Shown in pieces: positions 16,112 through 23,479 of a stretch of DNA of 23,931 nt; position 1 is the stretch's first letter; each line of letters starts with the position of its first letter. Made by a program: the position numbers and the translations under genes. The notes under the pieces were generated by a model. It ran no database searches. It had not been told where the DNA came from and saw only the letters and a list, made by a program, of their open reading frames with translations. Source of the DNA: an uncultured Verrucomicrobia subdivision 3 bacterium (GTDB taxonomy: Bacteria > Verrucomicrobiota > Verrucomicrobiae > Limisphaerales > CAMLLE01); contig CAMLLE010000004.1 of assembly GCA_946480555.1 (NCBI GenBank), forward strand, positions 1 through 23,931. Direction: 5' to 3'.

Positions 16112-16672
16112 TTACTGGCTCTTGGCCATCAGGATTGCTACGAGCAGCACGCCAATGATGATCACCACGACGACGATTCCGCCGATGAGGAACATCTTGT
16201 TGCCCTTGTCGTTCTTCTTGGAGAAGGCCTTGCTCGTGGTGTCAAATCCGCCGGTGCGATGACCTTCGAGTTCGTTCAAGCTCACGCCGCGTTGCATGAC
16301 CATGGTTTGATCCAGCTTCTTGCCAGAAGCCGGCGCGGGGGCAGGAGCGGCACCGGGTGCTGCGGGAGCGGCGCTGGCTGGCGCTCCTTCGGTTTCAAGG
16401 CGCAATTCCACCTGGCCGAGCCGCAACGTTTGTCCAGGCTTCAGTGCCTTCTCGGTGATTTGTTCGCCGTTGATGTAGGAACCGTTGGTGGAACCGAGAT
16501 CCTTGATGACGACTTCCGTCCCCCGCAGGAGAACTTCGCAGTGATGACTGGAAACGGATGGATCAGCGATCTGGAAGGTATTGTCATCAACCCGGCCGAT
16601 GGTGGTTTTGTCCACGCTGAGATCGACGGAGCGTCCGGACATTCCCGTGTTGAGGACAACGAGTCTTGCCAT
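16112..16672 (-). CDS. Tail-anchored FHA-domain protein
   Basis: 186 residues. An N-terminal FHA domain (about 1-95) should bind phosphothreonine peptides. Its hallmark residues are present: Gly26-Arg27, Ser41-Ser42-His43 in SVSSHHCEV, and Asn64 in DLGSTNGSYING. An Ala/Pro-rich linker (about 96-117) follows, then a polar segment with LDQTMVMQRGVSLNEL (120-135) and a Lys-rich stretch (147-159). It ends with a hydrophobic helix (about 160-182, FLIGGIVVVVIIIGVLLVAI) and a five-residue tail. There is no N-terminal signal, so the FHA domain should face the cytoplasm, anchored by its C-terminus. No kinase or phosphatase gene is adjacent. It follows carA on the same strand by 84 bp, without an obvious terminator. 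Probable role in Ser/Thr phospho-signalling; partners unknown. Confidence 0.9.
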   Translation of the reverse strand: MARLVVLNTGMSGRSVDLSVDKTTIGRVDDNTFQIADPSVSSHHCEVLLRGTEVVIKDLGSTNGSYINGEQITEKALKPGQTLRLGQVELRLETEGAPASAAPAAPGAAPAPAPASGKKLDQTMVMQRGVSLNELEGHRTGGFDTTSKAFSKKNDKGNKMFLIGGIVVVVIIIGVLLVAILMAKSQ

Positions 16673-16756
16673 ATTTGTTTACGCCTGTGCGGGATTATCG
16701 CCACGAACAACTTCAAGTCAAACGCAAACGCGGACGCGTGATTGTTGACACGCGCT

Positions 16757-17917
16757 TCAGCCGCGTTTTTCCAGCATCGCGCGAAACTCCGCGAAGAGCG
16801 GCGTCGAATCGTGCGGGCCCGGCGAAGCTTCCGGATGATACTGCACGCAGAAGATCGGCTTCGTCTTGTGCCGCATGCCTTCCACGGTCTGGTCGTTCAA
16901 GTTCACACGGTCCACAGCAACGTCACTGGGGAGCGATTTCGGATCGACGGCGAAACCGTGGTTCTGCGAAGTGATTTCCACTTTGCCGGTTTCGAGATCC
17001 TTCACGGGCTGATTGCCGCCGCGATGACCAAACTTGAGTTTGAAAGTCTTTCCACCGAACGCCTGGCCAAGAATCTGGTGTCCGAGGCAGATGCCAAAAA
17101 TTGGAATGCCGCTCTTCACCAGGTCGCGCGCCGCTTCAACTGCGTAACCCAACGCTGAAGGATCGCCCGGGCCGTTGGAAAGAAACACTCCCGCCGGCTT
17201 GTACTTCAACGCTTCCGCCGCCGGAGTCGTGGCGGGAACCACCTGGACTTTGAAACCTTGCTGACGCAACCGGCGCAGGATGTTGTATTTCATCCCGAAA
17301 TCGTAGGCCACGATCGGAATGTCTGCTGGTGGCAACGGATCGCGAACCTTCCGCGCATCGGCGACGGCCGTGCCGCGCACCACGTTGAAACGCGCGCTCT
17401 GCTCGTCTTTCTCGTCCCAGATGAATGCTTTCGGGTGCGTGACTTCCTTCACGTAATCCACGCCCACCAGGCCGGTCCAAGTCTTCGCTCGATTGACGGC
17501 TTCCGCGTCGGAAATGTCCTCAGTCGAAATGAAACCGTTCATCGCGCCGCGCACGCGCAGTTTCTTGGTCAGCGCGCGCGTGTCGATGCCTTGAATTCCA
17601 GGGATTCCGTTCTGCTGGAGGTAATCACCGAGCGAATAATCCGCGCGCCAGCTGCTGACTACCGGGGACAACTCACGAATGACAAAACCAGCCACGTGCG
17701 GACGCCAGGATTCGACATCGAGCAGATTGACGCCGTAATTGCCGATGAGCGGATACGTCATCGTGACGATCTGGCCTTTGTAGGAAGGGTCGGTGAGGAT
17801 CTCTTGATAACCCGTCATCGAAGTATTGAAACAAACTTCGCCACAAGCGGAGGCGCGAGCGCCAAAACCTTCGCCGTGGAACACGGAACCGTCTTCAAGA
17901 GCCAGAATTGCTTTCAT
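16757..17917 (-). CDS. carA: Carbamoyl-phosphate synthase small (glutamine amidotransferase) subunit
   Basis: Hydrolyses glutamine and passes ammonia to the large subunit CarB to make carbamoyl phosphate for pyrimidines and arginine. 386 residues, normal. The N-terminal CarA domain begins at [20 protein letters not shown] (ATG at 17917), with [21 protein letters not shown] (first 20 residues of the signature from Cys29). The class I amidotransferase domain (about 200-386) has the catalytic triad Cys277 in FGICLGHQ, His361 and Glu363 in [16 protein letters not shown] (247-253) is the oxyanion loop. A longer frame from 18301 is rejected because it runs antisense-like through the thioredoxin gene. 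carB is not in the window. The gene lies 98 bp after the thioredoxin-like gene, with a hairpin in that gap. Confidence 0.96.
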   Translation of the reverse strand: MKAILALEDGSVFHGEGFGARASACGEVCFNTSMTGYQEILTDPSYKGQIVTMTYPLIGNYGVNLLDVESWRPHVAGFVIRELSPVVSSWRADYSLGDYLQQNGIPGIQGIDTRALTKKLRVRGAMNGFISTEDISDAEAVNRAKTWTGLVGVDYVKEVTHPKAFIWDEKDEQSARFNVVRGTAVADARKVRDPLPPADIPIVAYDFGMKYNILRRLRQQGFKVQVVPATTPAAEALKYKPAGVFLSNGPGDPSALGYAVEAARDLVKSGIPIFGICLGHQILGQAFGGKTFKLKFGHRGGNQPVKDLETGKVEITSQNHGFAVDPKSLPSDVAVDRVNLNDQTVEGMRHKTKPIFCVQYHPEASPGPHDSTPLFAEFRAMLEKRG

Positions 17918-17948
17918 TCGTCTGCGACCGCGCGCGATGCTAGAGGCG

Positions 17949-17989
17949 CGACGCTGCCGGTCAAGCTTTAAGCCCGGACCGCAGCGTCG
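17949..17989 (-). promoter_or_regulatory. Hairpin in the thioredoxin-carA gap
   Basis: Read on the minus strand, CGACGCTGCGGTC (17989-17977) pairs with GACCGGCAGCGTCG (17962-17949). This gives a 13-bp stem with one bulged base and a 14-nt loop. It lies 32 bp before the carA ATG. There is no T-tract, so it is not a standard intrinsic terminator. It could stabilise or separate transcripts, or act as a leader control element for carA. Function is unproven. Confidence 0.5.
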
Positions 17990-18015
17990 TTCCGAGGGGA
18001 CTATTTTGCGAGAGG

Positions 18016-18453
18016 TTACTTCTTCAACTTCGCCAGCCCAGCCACGTATTCCTTCGCATCGTCGCCACCGTAGCCGGTTTCGCGTTTCAGCACACGACCA
18101 TCGCCGTTCATGACGATCACCGTGGGATAACCGGTGACTTTGTATTTCGCGGCCAGCGCCTTGTTTGCTTCCTTCAACTCCTTCGACTGCTGTTTGGAGC
18201 GGGGGAAATCCACTTCCACCAGCACAAGGTTGGTTTTCGCGTAAGCGGTGAACTCCGGCGCAGTCAGAACATTCTTGTGAAGCGCCTTGCATGGCGGGCA
18301 CCAGTCAGAGCCGGTGAAATCCACCAGCACCAGTTTGTTTTCCGCCTTGGCCTTGGTTTGAGCCGCGGTGAGATCCGTCATCCATTCGCCTTCGGCGGCG
18401 TTGACGGCGAGCAATGTCCAGCAAGCGAGCAGAGCGACGGCTAGTTTTTTCAT
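18016..18453 (-). CDS. Secreted thioredoxin-fold protein
   Basis: 145 residues with a signal peptide ([20 protein letters not shown], likely cleaved after NAA or near it), so it should work in the periplasm or outside. The mature part is a single thioredoxin-like domain with the redox motif WCPPC (Trp51, Cys52, Cys55) preceded by VLVDFTGSD, and the cis-proline Pro110 in GYPTVIV. It resembles the thioredoxin_7/DsbD-gamma-like group with a short Lys-rich insert ([17 protein letters not shown], 82-98). It may reduce or exchange disulfides of exported proteins. The ATG lies 4 bp after the pyrC stop (TAA-TCCT-ATG), so translation may be coupled, although its job seems unrelated to pyrimidine synthesis. 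No ribosome-binding motif of its own is visible. Confidence 0.9.
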   Translation of the reverse strand: MKKLAVALLACWTLLAVNAAEGEWMTDLTAAQTKAKAENKLVLVDFTGSDWCPPCKALHKNVLTAPEFTAYAKTNLVLVEVDFPRSKQQSKELKEANKALAAKYKVTGYPTVIVMNGDGRVLKRETGYGGDDAKEYVAGLAKLKK

Positions 18454-18457
18454 AGGA

Positions 18458-19849
18458 TTAAGCAGTTAATATTTCGTTACGTTCGACCCACACCTTCCGT
18501 CCCGCGACAATTGTGGCAACCGCCTTTCCCTTCAGCGGCCAGCCGTAGAACGGGCTGTTCAAAGACTTGCTCGCAGTCTCTCCTCTGTCAAATGACCAGG
18601 CGCGCTCCGGATCGAACACCGTGATGTCAGCATCCGCGCCAATGCTCAACGCGCCCTTCTTCAAACGCAGCAATCGCGCCGGAGCCGCGGTGAATTTCTC
18701 AATGACCTTCGAGAGCGGCAGCAGTCCGGTGTGATACAGCTGCATGAGCGACAGCGCCAGCTCGGTCTCCAGGCCCGTGATCCCAAACGGCGCGTAATCA
18801 AACTCCACTTCCTTCTCAAAACCGCAGTGCGGCGCGTGATCGCTCGCCAGCACTTCAAGCGTTCCATCGGCCAGGCCCTCGAGAATCGCCTCGCGATCCT
18901 TCGCCGAACGCAAGGGCGGATTCATCTTCACGCTCGTGTCGTAAGGCGGCCAGCTCGGCAGCTCGCTGATCGGCCGGTCGCCAATTCCAAAAATCGCTTT
19001 GCCATCGCCGTTCCAAAACTTGTCACTGCCCGCGACCGCGGCATCGGTGAGGATGAAATGATGCGGGCAGGCTTCGCCGGAAATCGAAATGCCACGGCGC
19101 TTGGCATCGCGAATCAATTCCACGCTGCCGGCCGCGCTGATGTGCTGGCAATGCACACTCGCACCGGTGAGCTGGGCGAGCAGGATGTTCCTCGCCACGA
19201 TCATTTCCTCGCCGGCTGCCGGCCAGCCACGCAATCCCAGCGCCGTGCTCCAGTAGCCTTCGTGCATCACGCCGTCGGTCACGAGCGAGTAATCCTGACA
19301 GTGATCCATCACCGGCAGATCAAACATCTTTGCATATTCGCAAGCGCGCCTCATGAGTTCATTGTTCTGAACGCAATGGCCATCGTCCGTGATCGCCACC
19401 ACACCGGCCTTCTTCAAGGAGCCGATCGAAGCCAGTTCTTCGCCAGCAATTCCCTTCGTAATCGCGCCTGCTACGAAAACGTTCACCTTGCCGTCCTGTT
19501 CCGCGCGATCGCGGATCAGCGCGACGGTTCCCGCGTTGTCGATGGATGGCGAAGTGTTGGGCATGCAAACGACGGAAGTAAAACCGCCGCGCGCTGCAGC
19601 CATGGTGCCGGTGGAAATGGTCTCCTTCGCCGTTTGGCCCGGTTCGCGCAAATGAACATGAAGATCAATCAAGCCCGGACAAACCACCAGGCCCGAAACA
19701 TCCATACGCTCCGCGCCAGCGGGAGCTTTGGCGCTGGCGTCGGCTCCGATGGCAGCGATCTTCCCATCAACAACAAGGAGATCGGAAACGGAATCGAGGC
19801 GGTTCGCCGGATCGATAATCCGGCCGCCGGACAGCAGCAGCGCATTCAT
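18458..19849 (-). CDS. pyrC: Dihydroorotase, class I
   Basis: Zinc amidohydrolase that closes N-carbamoyl-aspartate to dihydroorotate, third step of pyrimidine synthesis. 463 residues, slightly longer than the usual 425-430. Metal and catalytic residues are all present: His64 and His66 in DLHVHLREPG, Asp156 in AITDDG, His183 in MDHCQD, His236 in HCQHIS, and catalytic Asp337 in ASDHAPH. CPHHFILTD (261-269) and KMNPPLRS (308-315) are family signatures. Between them lie about 38 residues where typical class I enzymes have about 10, an insertion of about 28 rich in Gly, Pro, Trp and Asp. The ATG at 19849 fits the family start MNALLLSGGRIIDP. It is in a same-strand run after alr (98-bp gap) and 4 bp before the thioredoxin gene. 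pyrB is not in the window. Confidence 0.95.
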   Translation of the reverse strand: MNALLLSGGRIIDPANRLDSVSDLLVVDGKIAAIGADASAKAPAGAERMDVSGLVVCPGLIDLHVHLREPGQTAKETISTGTMAAARGGFTSVVCMPNTSPSIDNAGTVALIRDRAEQDGKVNVFVAGAITKGIAGEELASIGSLKKAGVVAITDDGHCVQNNELMRRACEYAKMFDLPVMDHCQDYSLVTDGVMHEGYWSTALGLRGWPAAGEEMIVARNILLAQLTGASVHCQHISAAGSVELIRDAKRRGISISGEACPHHFILTDAAVAGSDKFWNGDGKAIFGIGDRPISELPSWPPYDTSVKMNPPLRSAKDREAILEGLADGTLEVLASDHAPHCGFEKEVEFDYAPFGITGLETELALSLMQLYHTGLLPLSKVIEKFTAAPARLLRLKKGALSIGADADITVFDPERAWSFDRGETASKSLNSPFYGWPLKGKAVATIVAGRKVWVERNEILTA

Positions 19850-19947
19850 GGCCGCCGAGTTTCAATGCTCCCAAATCGGGTGTCGAGTCTGGAGTGGATT
19901 CAACCCGGCAGGCGGGCGCGCTCATCTCGCAGGCGGCGGGCGCCGTC

Positions 19948-21135
19948 TCAGTTCACGCCGACTTCAGCGGGCTTCTGAACCACCGCCGGCGCGGCGTTCA
20001 CGGACTTTCTTCGCAGGCGCAATCGCCAGCTCGTCAACACATCGTAGCTCACGGAGTTCTTCAGCTTCGCCATTTCGTGGACATTGATCTCTTCGCTACC
20101 CTGGCGGCCCATGATCACGGCTTCATCCCACATCTGCGCTTCGGGAATTTCCGTCACGTCCACCATCAAGGCGTCCATCGCGATGCCGCCCACGATGGGC
20201 GCCCGTTTCCCGTGCAGGAGCGCTGCGCCGAGATTTCGCACCCGTGGAAATCCATCGCCATAACCGATCGGCAACACAGCAATCCGGCGATGTGTCGGCG
20301 CGGTGTAGCGCATGCCATAACCCACGACTTCGCCAGGCTTCAAATGCTGGATCGCCGCAATCCTGGCTTTCACGGACATCACGGGCTGAATTCCCGGAAT
20401 GCGGCGGCAAACGGATGATGGAAAAATACCGAACATCAGAATCCCCGTGCGAACCATGTCGCGATGTGCGTGCGGCAGGTCGAGGAAACCGCCGCTGTTG
20501 CAGAGATGTTGCTGCACGCGAATGCCGCGTTCCGCGAGCGGGCGAAGAACTTCGTCGTAACGGGAAATCTGGAGATTCGCAAACGTCTTGTCGGTTTCAT
20601 CCGACTGAGAGAAATGGCTCATGACGCCTTCGAGCAGCAGCGATTTCTCAGAAAGGATCTGCTCCACCAGTGGCAACGCTTCGTCCCATCGCACACCGTA
20701 GCGGCTCATGCCTGTGTTGATCTTCAAATGTACCGGCACGCGGCGGCCCGCTTGCGCGGCGACTTTTGCCAGCGTGCGCACGGTGGTGGCTTCATTGACG
20801 CAAACCGTGAGATTGTGCCGCACGCACCAGGGCAATTCCGCTTCCTGCCGTTCACCGAGCAGCAGCAGCGGCGCGTCAATGCCGCTTTCGCGCAGCGCGA
20901 CGCCTTCCTCCAGATTGCTCAACCCGAGGCCGCTCGCGCCTTCTTCGAGGCTGATGCGACCCACTTCCTCCGCGCCGTGGCCATAAGCTTCGTCTTTGAC
21001 GACGGCGAGCAATCTCACGTGCGCCGGAAGGTCGCGGCGGATGAGTTGCAGGTTCCGGCGAAGCGCGCCCAAGTCAATTTCGACCCACGCGGGCCGCAGC
21101 GGAATCGTGTTCGAATCGAAGTCCATTTCGTGCAT
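19948..21135 (-). CDS. alr: Alanine racemase
   Basis: PLP enzyme that converts L- to D-alanine for peptidoglycan. 395 residues, near normal. The barrel domain starts at RPAWVEIDLGALRRNL. The PLP lysine is Lys47 in LAVVKDEAYGHG, where the common text is VKANAYGHG or VKADAYGHG. HLKINTGMSRYGVR carries the conserved Lys/Arg. The C-terminal beta domain has VGYGMRYTAP, with the usual second catalytic tyrosine, and RRIAVLPIGYGDGFPR. MDALMVDVT is the conserved late motif. All main functional residues look present. The start at 21135 is favoured over Met4 by a GGGAG 9 nt upstream, one of the few good ribosome-binding sites here. It is the first gene of the minus-strand run alr, pyrC, thioredoxin, carA and divergent from mntR. 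The tail after 378 (VNAAPAVVQKPAEVGVN) is an extension. Confidence 0.94.
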   Translation of the reverse strand: MHEMDFDSNTIPLRPAWVEIDLGALRRNLQLIRRDLPAHVRLLAVVKDEAYGHGAEEVGRISLEEGASGLGLSNLEEGVALRESGIDAPLLLLGERQEAELPWCVRHNLTVCVNEATTVRTLAKVAAQAGRRVPVHLKINTGMSRYGVRWDEALPLVEQILSEKSLLLEGVMSHFSQSDETDKTFANLQISRYDEVLRPLAERGIRVQQHLCNSGGFLDLPHAHRDMVRTGILMFGIFPSSVCRRIPGIQPVMSVKARIAAIQHLKPGEVVGYGMRYTAPTHRRIAVLPIGYGDGFPRVRNLGAALLHGKRAPIVGGIAMDALMVDVTEIPEAQMWDEAVIMGRQGSEEINVHEMAKLKNSVSYDVLTSWRLRLRRKSVNAAPAVVQKPAEVGVN

Positions 21136-21144
21136 TGCTGTTTA

Positions 21145-21149
21145 CTCCC
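21145..21149 (-). promoter_or_regulatory. Ribosome-binding site of alr
   Basis: GGGAG on the minus strand lies 9 nt before the ATG at 21135. It supports that start rather than the in-frame ATG at 21126. It is notable because most genes in the window lack such a motif. Confidence 0.65.
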
Positions 21150-21208
21150 GAAACGCGAGTGGAGCAAAGAGGAAATGCGCAGAAGGACTGCTTTCTCGCG
21201 CCGTAACC

Positions 21209-21236
21209 TTGCGAACTGATCGAAACCGTGTTTAAT
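21209..21236 (+). promoter_or_regulatory. Candidate sigma-70-like promoter of mntR
   Basis: TTGCGA (21209-21214) and TTTAAT (21231-21236), 16 bp apart, match the -35 and -10 consensus at 4 and 5 of 6 positions. Transcription would begin within a few bases of the ATG at 21246, giving a nearly leaderless message. This would fit the lack of a ribosome-binding site. It rests on pattern matching only. Confidence 0.3.
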
Positions 21237-21245
21237 CGCTGCACA

Positions 21246-21677
21246 ATGCCAAAAGCATCGCCGAGCCAGAGCGCCGAAGATTACCTGGAGCGAATCCACG
21301 AATTGATCGAGCAGAAGGGCTACGCCCGCGCGGTGGACATCGCTTCATCGCTCAACGTGAAGCAGGCGTCGGTGACGGTGATGGTGCAGCGCCTCGCCAA
21401 GGCCGGTTATCTGAAGTACGAAAAATATCGCGGACTCGTCATGACGGATGAAGGCCGCGAAGTAGCCCAGCGCATTCAAAACCGGCATGCCACCCTTTCC
21501 CGGTTTTTCTCCCTTTTCGGCCTCGATCCCGAAATGCAGCATCAGGACATCGAAGGCATCGAACATCACATGAGCCCCGCGACGGTGCAGGTGCTTTCCG
21601 ACCTCGCGCGGTTCTTTGAAGAAAACCCGGCGACGCTGAGACAATTCCAGCAATCACGCAAACCGGGGAAGAAGTGA
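21246..21677 (+). CDS. mntR: Manganese-responsive DtxR-family regulator MntR
   Basis: Metal-dependent DNA-binding repressor of 143 residues. The winged helix (about 8-70) contains GYARAVDIASSLNVKQASVT and YEKYRGLVMTDEG. The dimerisation/metal domain follows, with HHMSPATVQVLSDLARFFEE. Aligned with Bacillus subtilis MntR (ligands Asp8, Glu11, His77, Glu99, Glu102, His103), the equivalents here are Asp12, Glu15, His81, Glu103, Glu106 and His107. The offset is constant at four and all six are identical. Asp at the first position points to manganese rather than iron specificity. There is no SH3-like third domain, as in MntR. The start at 21246 is chosen over 21228 because homologous sequence begins just after it. 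No manganese transporter is in the window, so targets lie elsewhere. Divergent from alr, with 110 bp shared. Confidence 0.93.
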   Translation: MPKASPSQSAEDYLERIHELIEQKGYARAVDIASSLNVKQASVTVMVQRLAKAGYLKYEKYRGLVMTDEGREVAQRIQNRHATLSRFFSLFGLDPEMQHQDIEGIEHHMSPATVQVLSDLARFFEENPATLRQFQQSRKPGKK

Positions 21678-21705
21678 AAGCCGGGCCGCAGATGGAACAC
21701 AGACG

Positions 21706-21731
21706 GTAGGGCGCGTCGCTCCGCGCGCGCC
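21706..21731 (+). repeat. Solo arm of element C
   Basis: 26 bp matching the left arm of element C (14757-14782) at 24 positions, starting GTAGGGCGCGTCGCTCCG. It sits 29 bp after the mntR stop. No partner arm was found within 150 bp. It may be a decayed copy or a half element. Confidence 0.7.
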
Positions 21732-21833
21732 GCTATCGCAAAAGACTTCCACCCGAAAACCAGGAGGGCGAAGCTGGATGTTGTCTTTCAGTCGATCATC
21801 CGACCGATCCAGCGAATGCGTACGCAGCTTCCG

Positions 21834-21867
21834 CTTCCGTGTTTCTTCCGTGTTCGATCCGTGGCTG
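21834..21867. repeat. Short TTCCGTGT repeat phrase near the galK end
   Basis: CTTCCGTGT occurs twice and is followed by TCGATCCGTGGCTG. On the minus strand this reads as GCCACGGAT then two ACACGGAAG-like words. It lies just downstream of the galK stop. It is probably non-coding; a function was not recognised. Confidence 0.4.
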
Positions 21868-21876
21868 AACAGCCAA

Positions 21877-23082
21877 TCAAGCCGCGCCGTCCACGATCTG
21901 GCACACGAGCGGCGTCATCTTCACGTTGACCGCTTTCTCGTACTCGCGCGTCATGTAGTCGATGAAGCTCTGCGCTTCGTGGTATTTCACGAGGTTGATT
22001 GTCGCGCCACCGAATCCGCCGCCCGTCAAACGCGCGCCGAGGCAGCCCGGATGCTTCCGTGCGAGTTCGACCAGCACGTCGAGTTCCTTCGTGCTGTTCT
22101 TCAGGGAGTCGCGCGAACTTTCGTGGCTCTGGAACATGTATTGGCCGAATTGCTGATGATCGCCCGTCTGCAACGCCTTCGCTCCAGCCACCACACGCGC
22201 GATCTCCGTCGTCACGTGCTTCGCGCATTCGTATTCGCGCTGCGTCAGCTTCGACTTGTTCGCCTCAACGTCTTTCGGATCAACCGTGCGGAGGAACTTC
22301 GCGCCAAGCTTCTGCGCCGCGTTCTCGCAATTCTGCCGCAATTCGTTGTACTCGCCGCCGATCAACTCATGCTTCACGCCCGAGTTGCAAACAATGATCG
22401 CCTCACCCGGCATCGGCGAATTTTCCACAGAGAGCGAATGGCAGTCGATGTCCACCACCGACGACGCTTTTCCGAACAAGGATGAGATCTGATCGAGCAG
22501 ACCGCAGTTCACGCCGACAAACTTGTTTTCCGCAGCCTGGCCGACCTTCGCAATCTCCAGCCGTTCCGCAGCGGTCAGCGGCGGCAATTCGCCCTTGGCA
22601 TCGCGTTGCGGCGCGGCGCCCAGCCCAGTCGCGGTCAGCGTGTAAGGGAACAATTTGCGGACGATCAACGCCGTGCCGACTTCCAGTGCAGCCGAGCTGC
22701 TCATGCCCGCGCCCATGGGAATGGTACCGGTGATGGCGGCGTTGAAGCCGCTGAAGTGAACGCCGCGCTGGCGCAGCTGCAGCAACACGCCCTTCACGTA
22801 GTTCGCCCATGGCGCGGCGGGATTCTTCTCGATCTTGTCCACCGGGAAGATTTCCGGCTGCGGAAACGCGGATGAAATCAGTTCGATCTTTCCATCGGTG
22901 CGCGGTGACGCGGCGAAGAAAATGTATTTGTCCACCGCCAGCGCCATGACGAGGCCGTCGTTGTAATCCGTGTGGTTGCCCAGCAATTCCAATCGACCCG
23001 GCGCACGCACGGTATAGGTGGGCGTCTGGTTGAAATGCTTTTTGAAGAGCGTGGAAACGTCTTGAGTGTCAGTGGTTGCCAT
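21877..23082 (-). CDS. galK: Galactokinase-family GHMP kinase
   Basis: GHMP-superfamily sugar kinase of 401 residues, expected to phosphorylate galactose at C1 (Leloir pathway). The N-terminal signature is RAPGRLELLGNHTDYNDG: Arg30, His37 and Asp39 match conserved residues, but Asn36 replaces the usual Glu of GEHTDYN. The ATP-binding loop is PMGAGMSSSAALEVG (122-136). The catalytic Asp is Asp197 in VNCGLLDQISS. The C-terminal motif is GARLTGGGFGGATINLV (349-365). About 20 extra residues (150-170, GLGAAPQRDAKGELPPLT) lie between two helices. The ATG at 23082 suits the family length. It is 69 bp after the pterin dehydratase gene on the same strand and may share its transcript. No galT, galE or sugar transporter is in the window, so the substrate is inferred from the family only. 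Confidence 0.87.
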   Translation of the reverse strand: MATTDTQDVSTLFKKHFNQTPTYTVRAPGRLELLGNHTDYNDGLVMALAVDKYIFFAASPRTDGKIELISSAFPQPEIFPVDKIEKNPAAPWANYVKGVLLQLRQRGVHFSGFNAAITGTIPMGAGMSSSAALEVGTALIVRKLFPYTLTATGLGAAPQRDAKGELPPLTAAERLEIAKVGQAAENKFVGVNCGLLDQISSLFGKASSVVDIDCHSLSVENSPMPGEAIIVCNSGVKHELIGGEYNELRQNCENAAQKLGAKFLRTVDPKDVEANKSKLTQREYECAKHVTTEIARVVAGAKALQTGDHQQFGQYMFQSHESSRDSLKNSTKELDVLVELARKHPGCLGARLTGGGFGGATINLVKYHEAQSFIDYMTREYEKAVNVKMTPLVCQIVDGAA

Positions 23083-23151
23083 TGTCTTGCCTGATCGCTA
23101 AGTGAAGTCCGCGAAGCCGGACGAGCGGCCCGTGCCGTTCGGGGGCGGAAC

Positions 23152-23427
23152 CTATAGGCGATCCATTTGCTTGGCCAGATCAAAATCCTTCTGCGTCAGG
23201 CCGCCAGCGTCGTGCGTGGAGAGCGCGAGCGTGACCTTGTTCCAGCGAATGTCGATGTCGGGATGATGCCCGGCTTTCTCCGCACGCCTGGCAACGGCGT
23301 TCACGAACTTGATCGCGTCGGGAAAATCCTTGAACTGGAACGTGCGGGAGATGGTTGAACCTTTCTTCTTCCATTCGGGAACGGAAGGAAGGGCTTGCTT
23401 GATCTGCGCTGCATTGAGTTTTTCCAT
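23152..23427 (-). CDS. phhB: Pterin-4a-carbinolamine dehydratase (4a-hydroxytetrahydrobiopterin dehydratase)
   Basis: Small cytoplasmic enzyme that dehydrates 4a-hydroxy-tetrahydropterin, recycling the cofactor of aromatic amino acid hydroxylases. 91 residues from the ATG at 23427, within the normal range. The active-site pattern is EKAGHHPDIDIRWNKVTL followed by THDAGGLTQKDFDLA, with the paired histidines and the downstream THxxxGLTxxD motif. An in-frame ATG at 23493 would add 22 residues, but these are encoded partly by the TTTCAAG repeat and are not family-like. No pterin-dependent hydroxylase gene is in the window. In genomes without one, such proteins may serve molybdopterin or other pterin roles; this cannot be decided here. 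It precedes galK by 69 bp. Confidence 0.93.
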   Translation of the reverse strand: MEKLNAAQIKQALPSVPEWKKKGSTISRTFQFKDFPDAIKFVNAVARRAEKAGHHPDIDIRWNKVTLALSTHDAGGLTQKDFDLAKQMDRL

Positions 23428-23479
23428 GCTCAACAGGTGGCACAGGTTGAAGCGGAATTCACCTGGAAGTTGATTCGCG

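Noticed and set aside
17918..18301. 128-residue N-terminal extension of CarA
   Set aside because: It overlaps the thioredoxin gene in another frame on the same strand. CarA homology begins at [10 protein letters not shown].
18731..19978. 415-residue open frame on the plus strand
   Set aside because: Antisense to pyrC, which has all its catalytic motifs. The frame has biased composition and no motif.
20464..21219. 251-residue plus-strand frame before mntR
   Set aside because: Antisense to alr, with no domain and with composition typical of a shadow frame.
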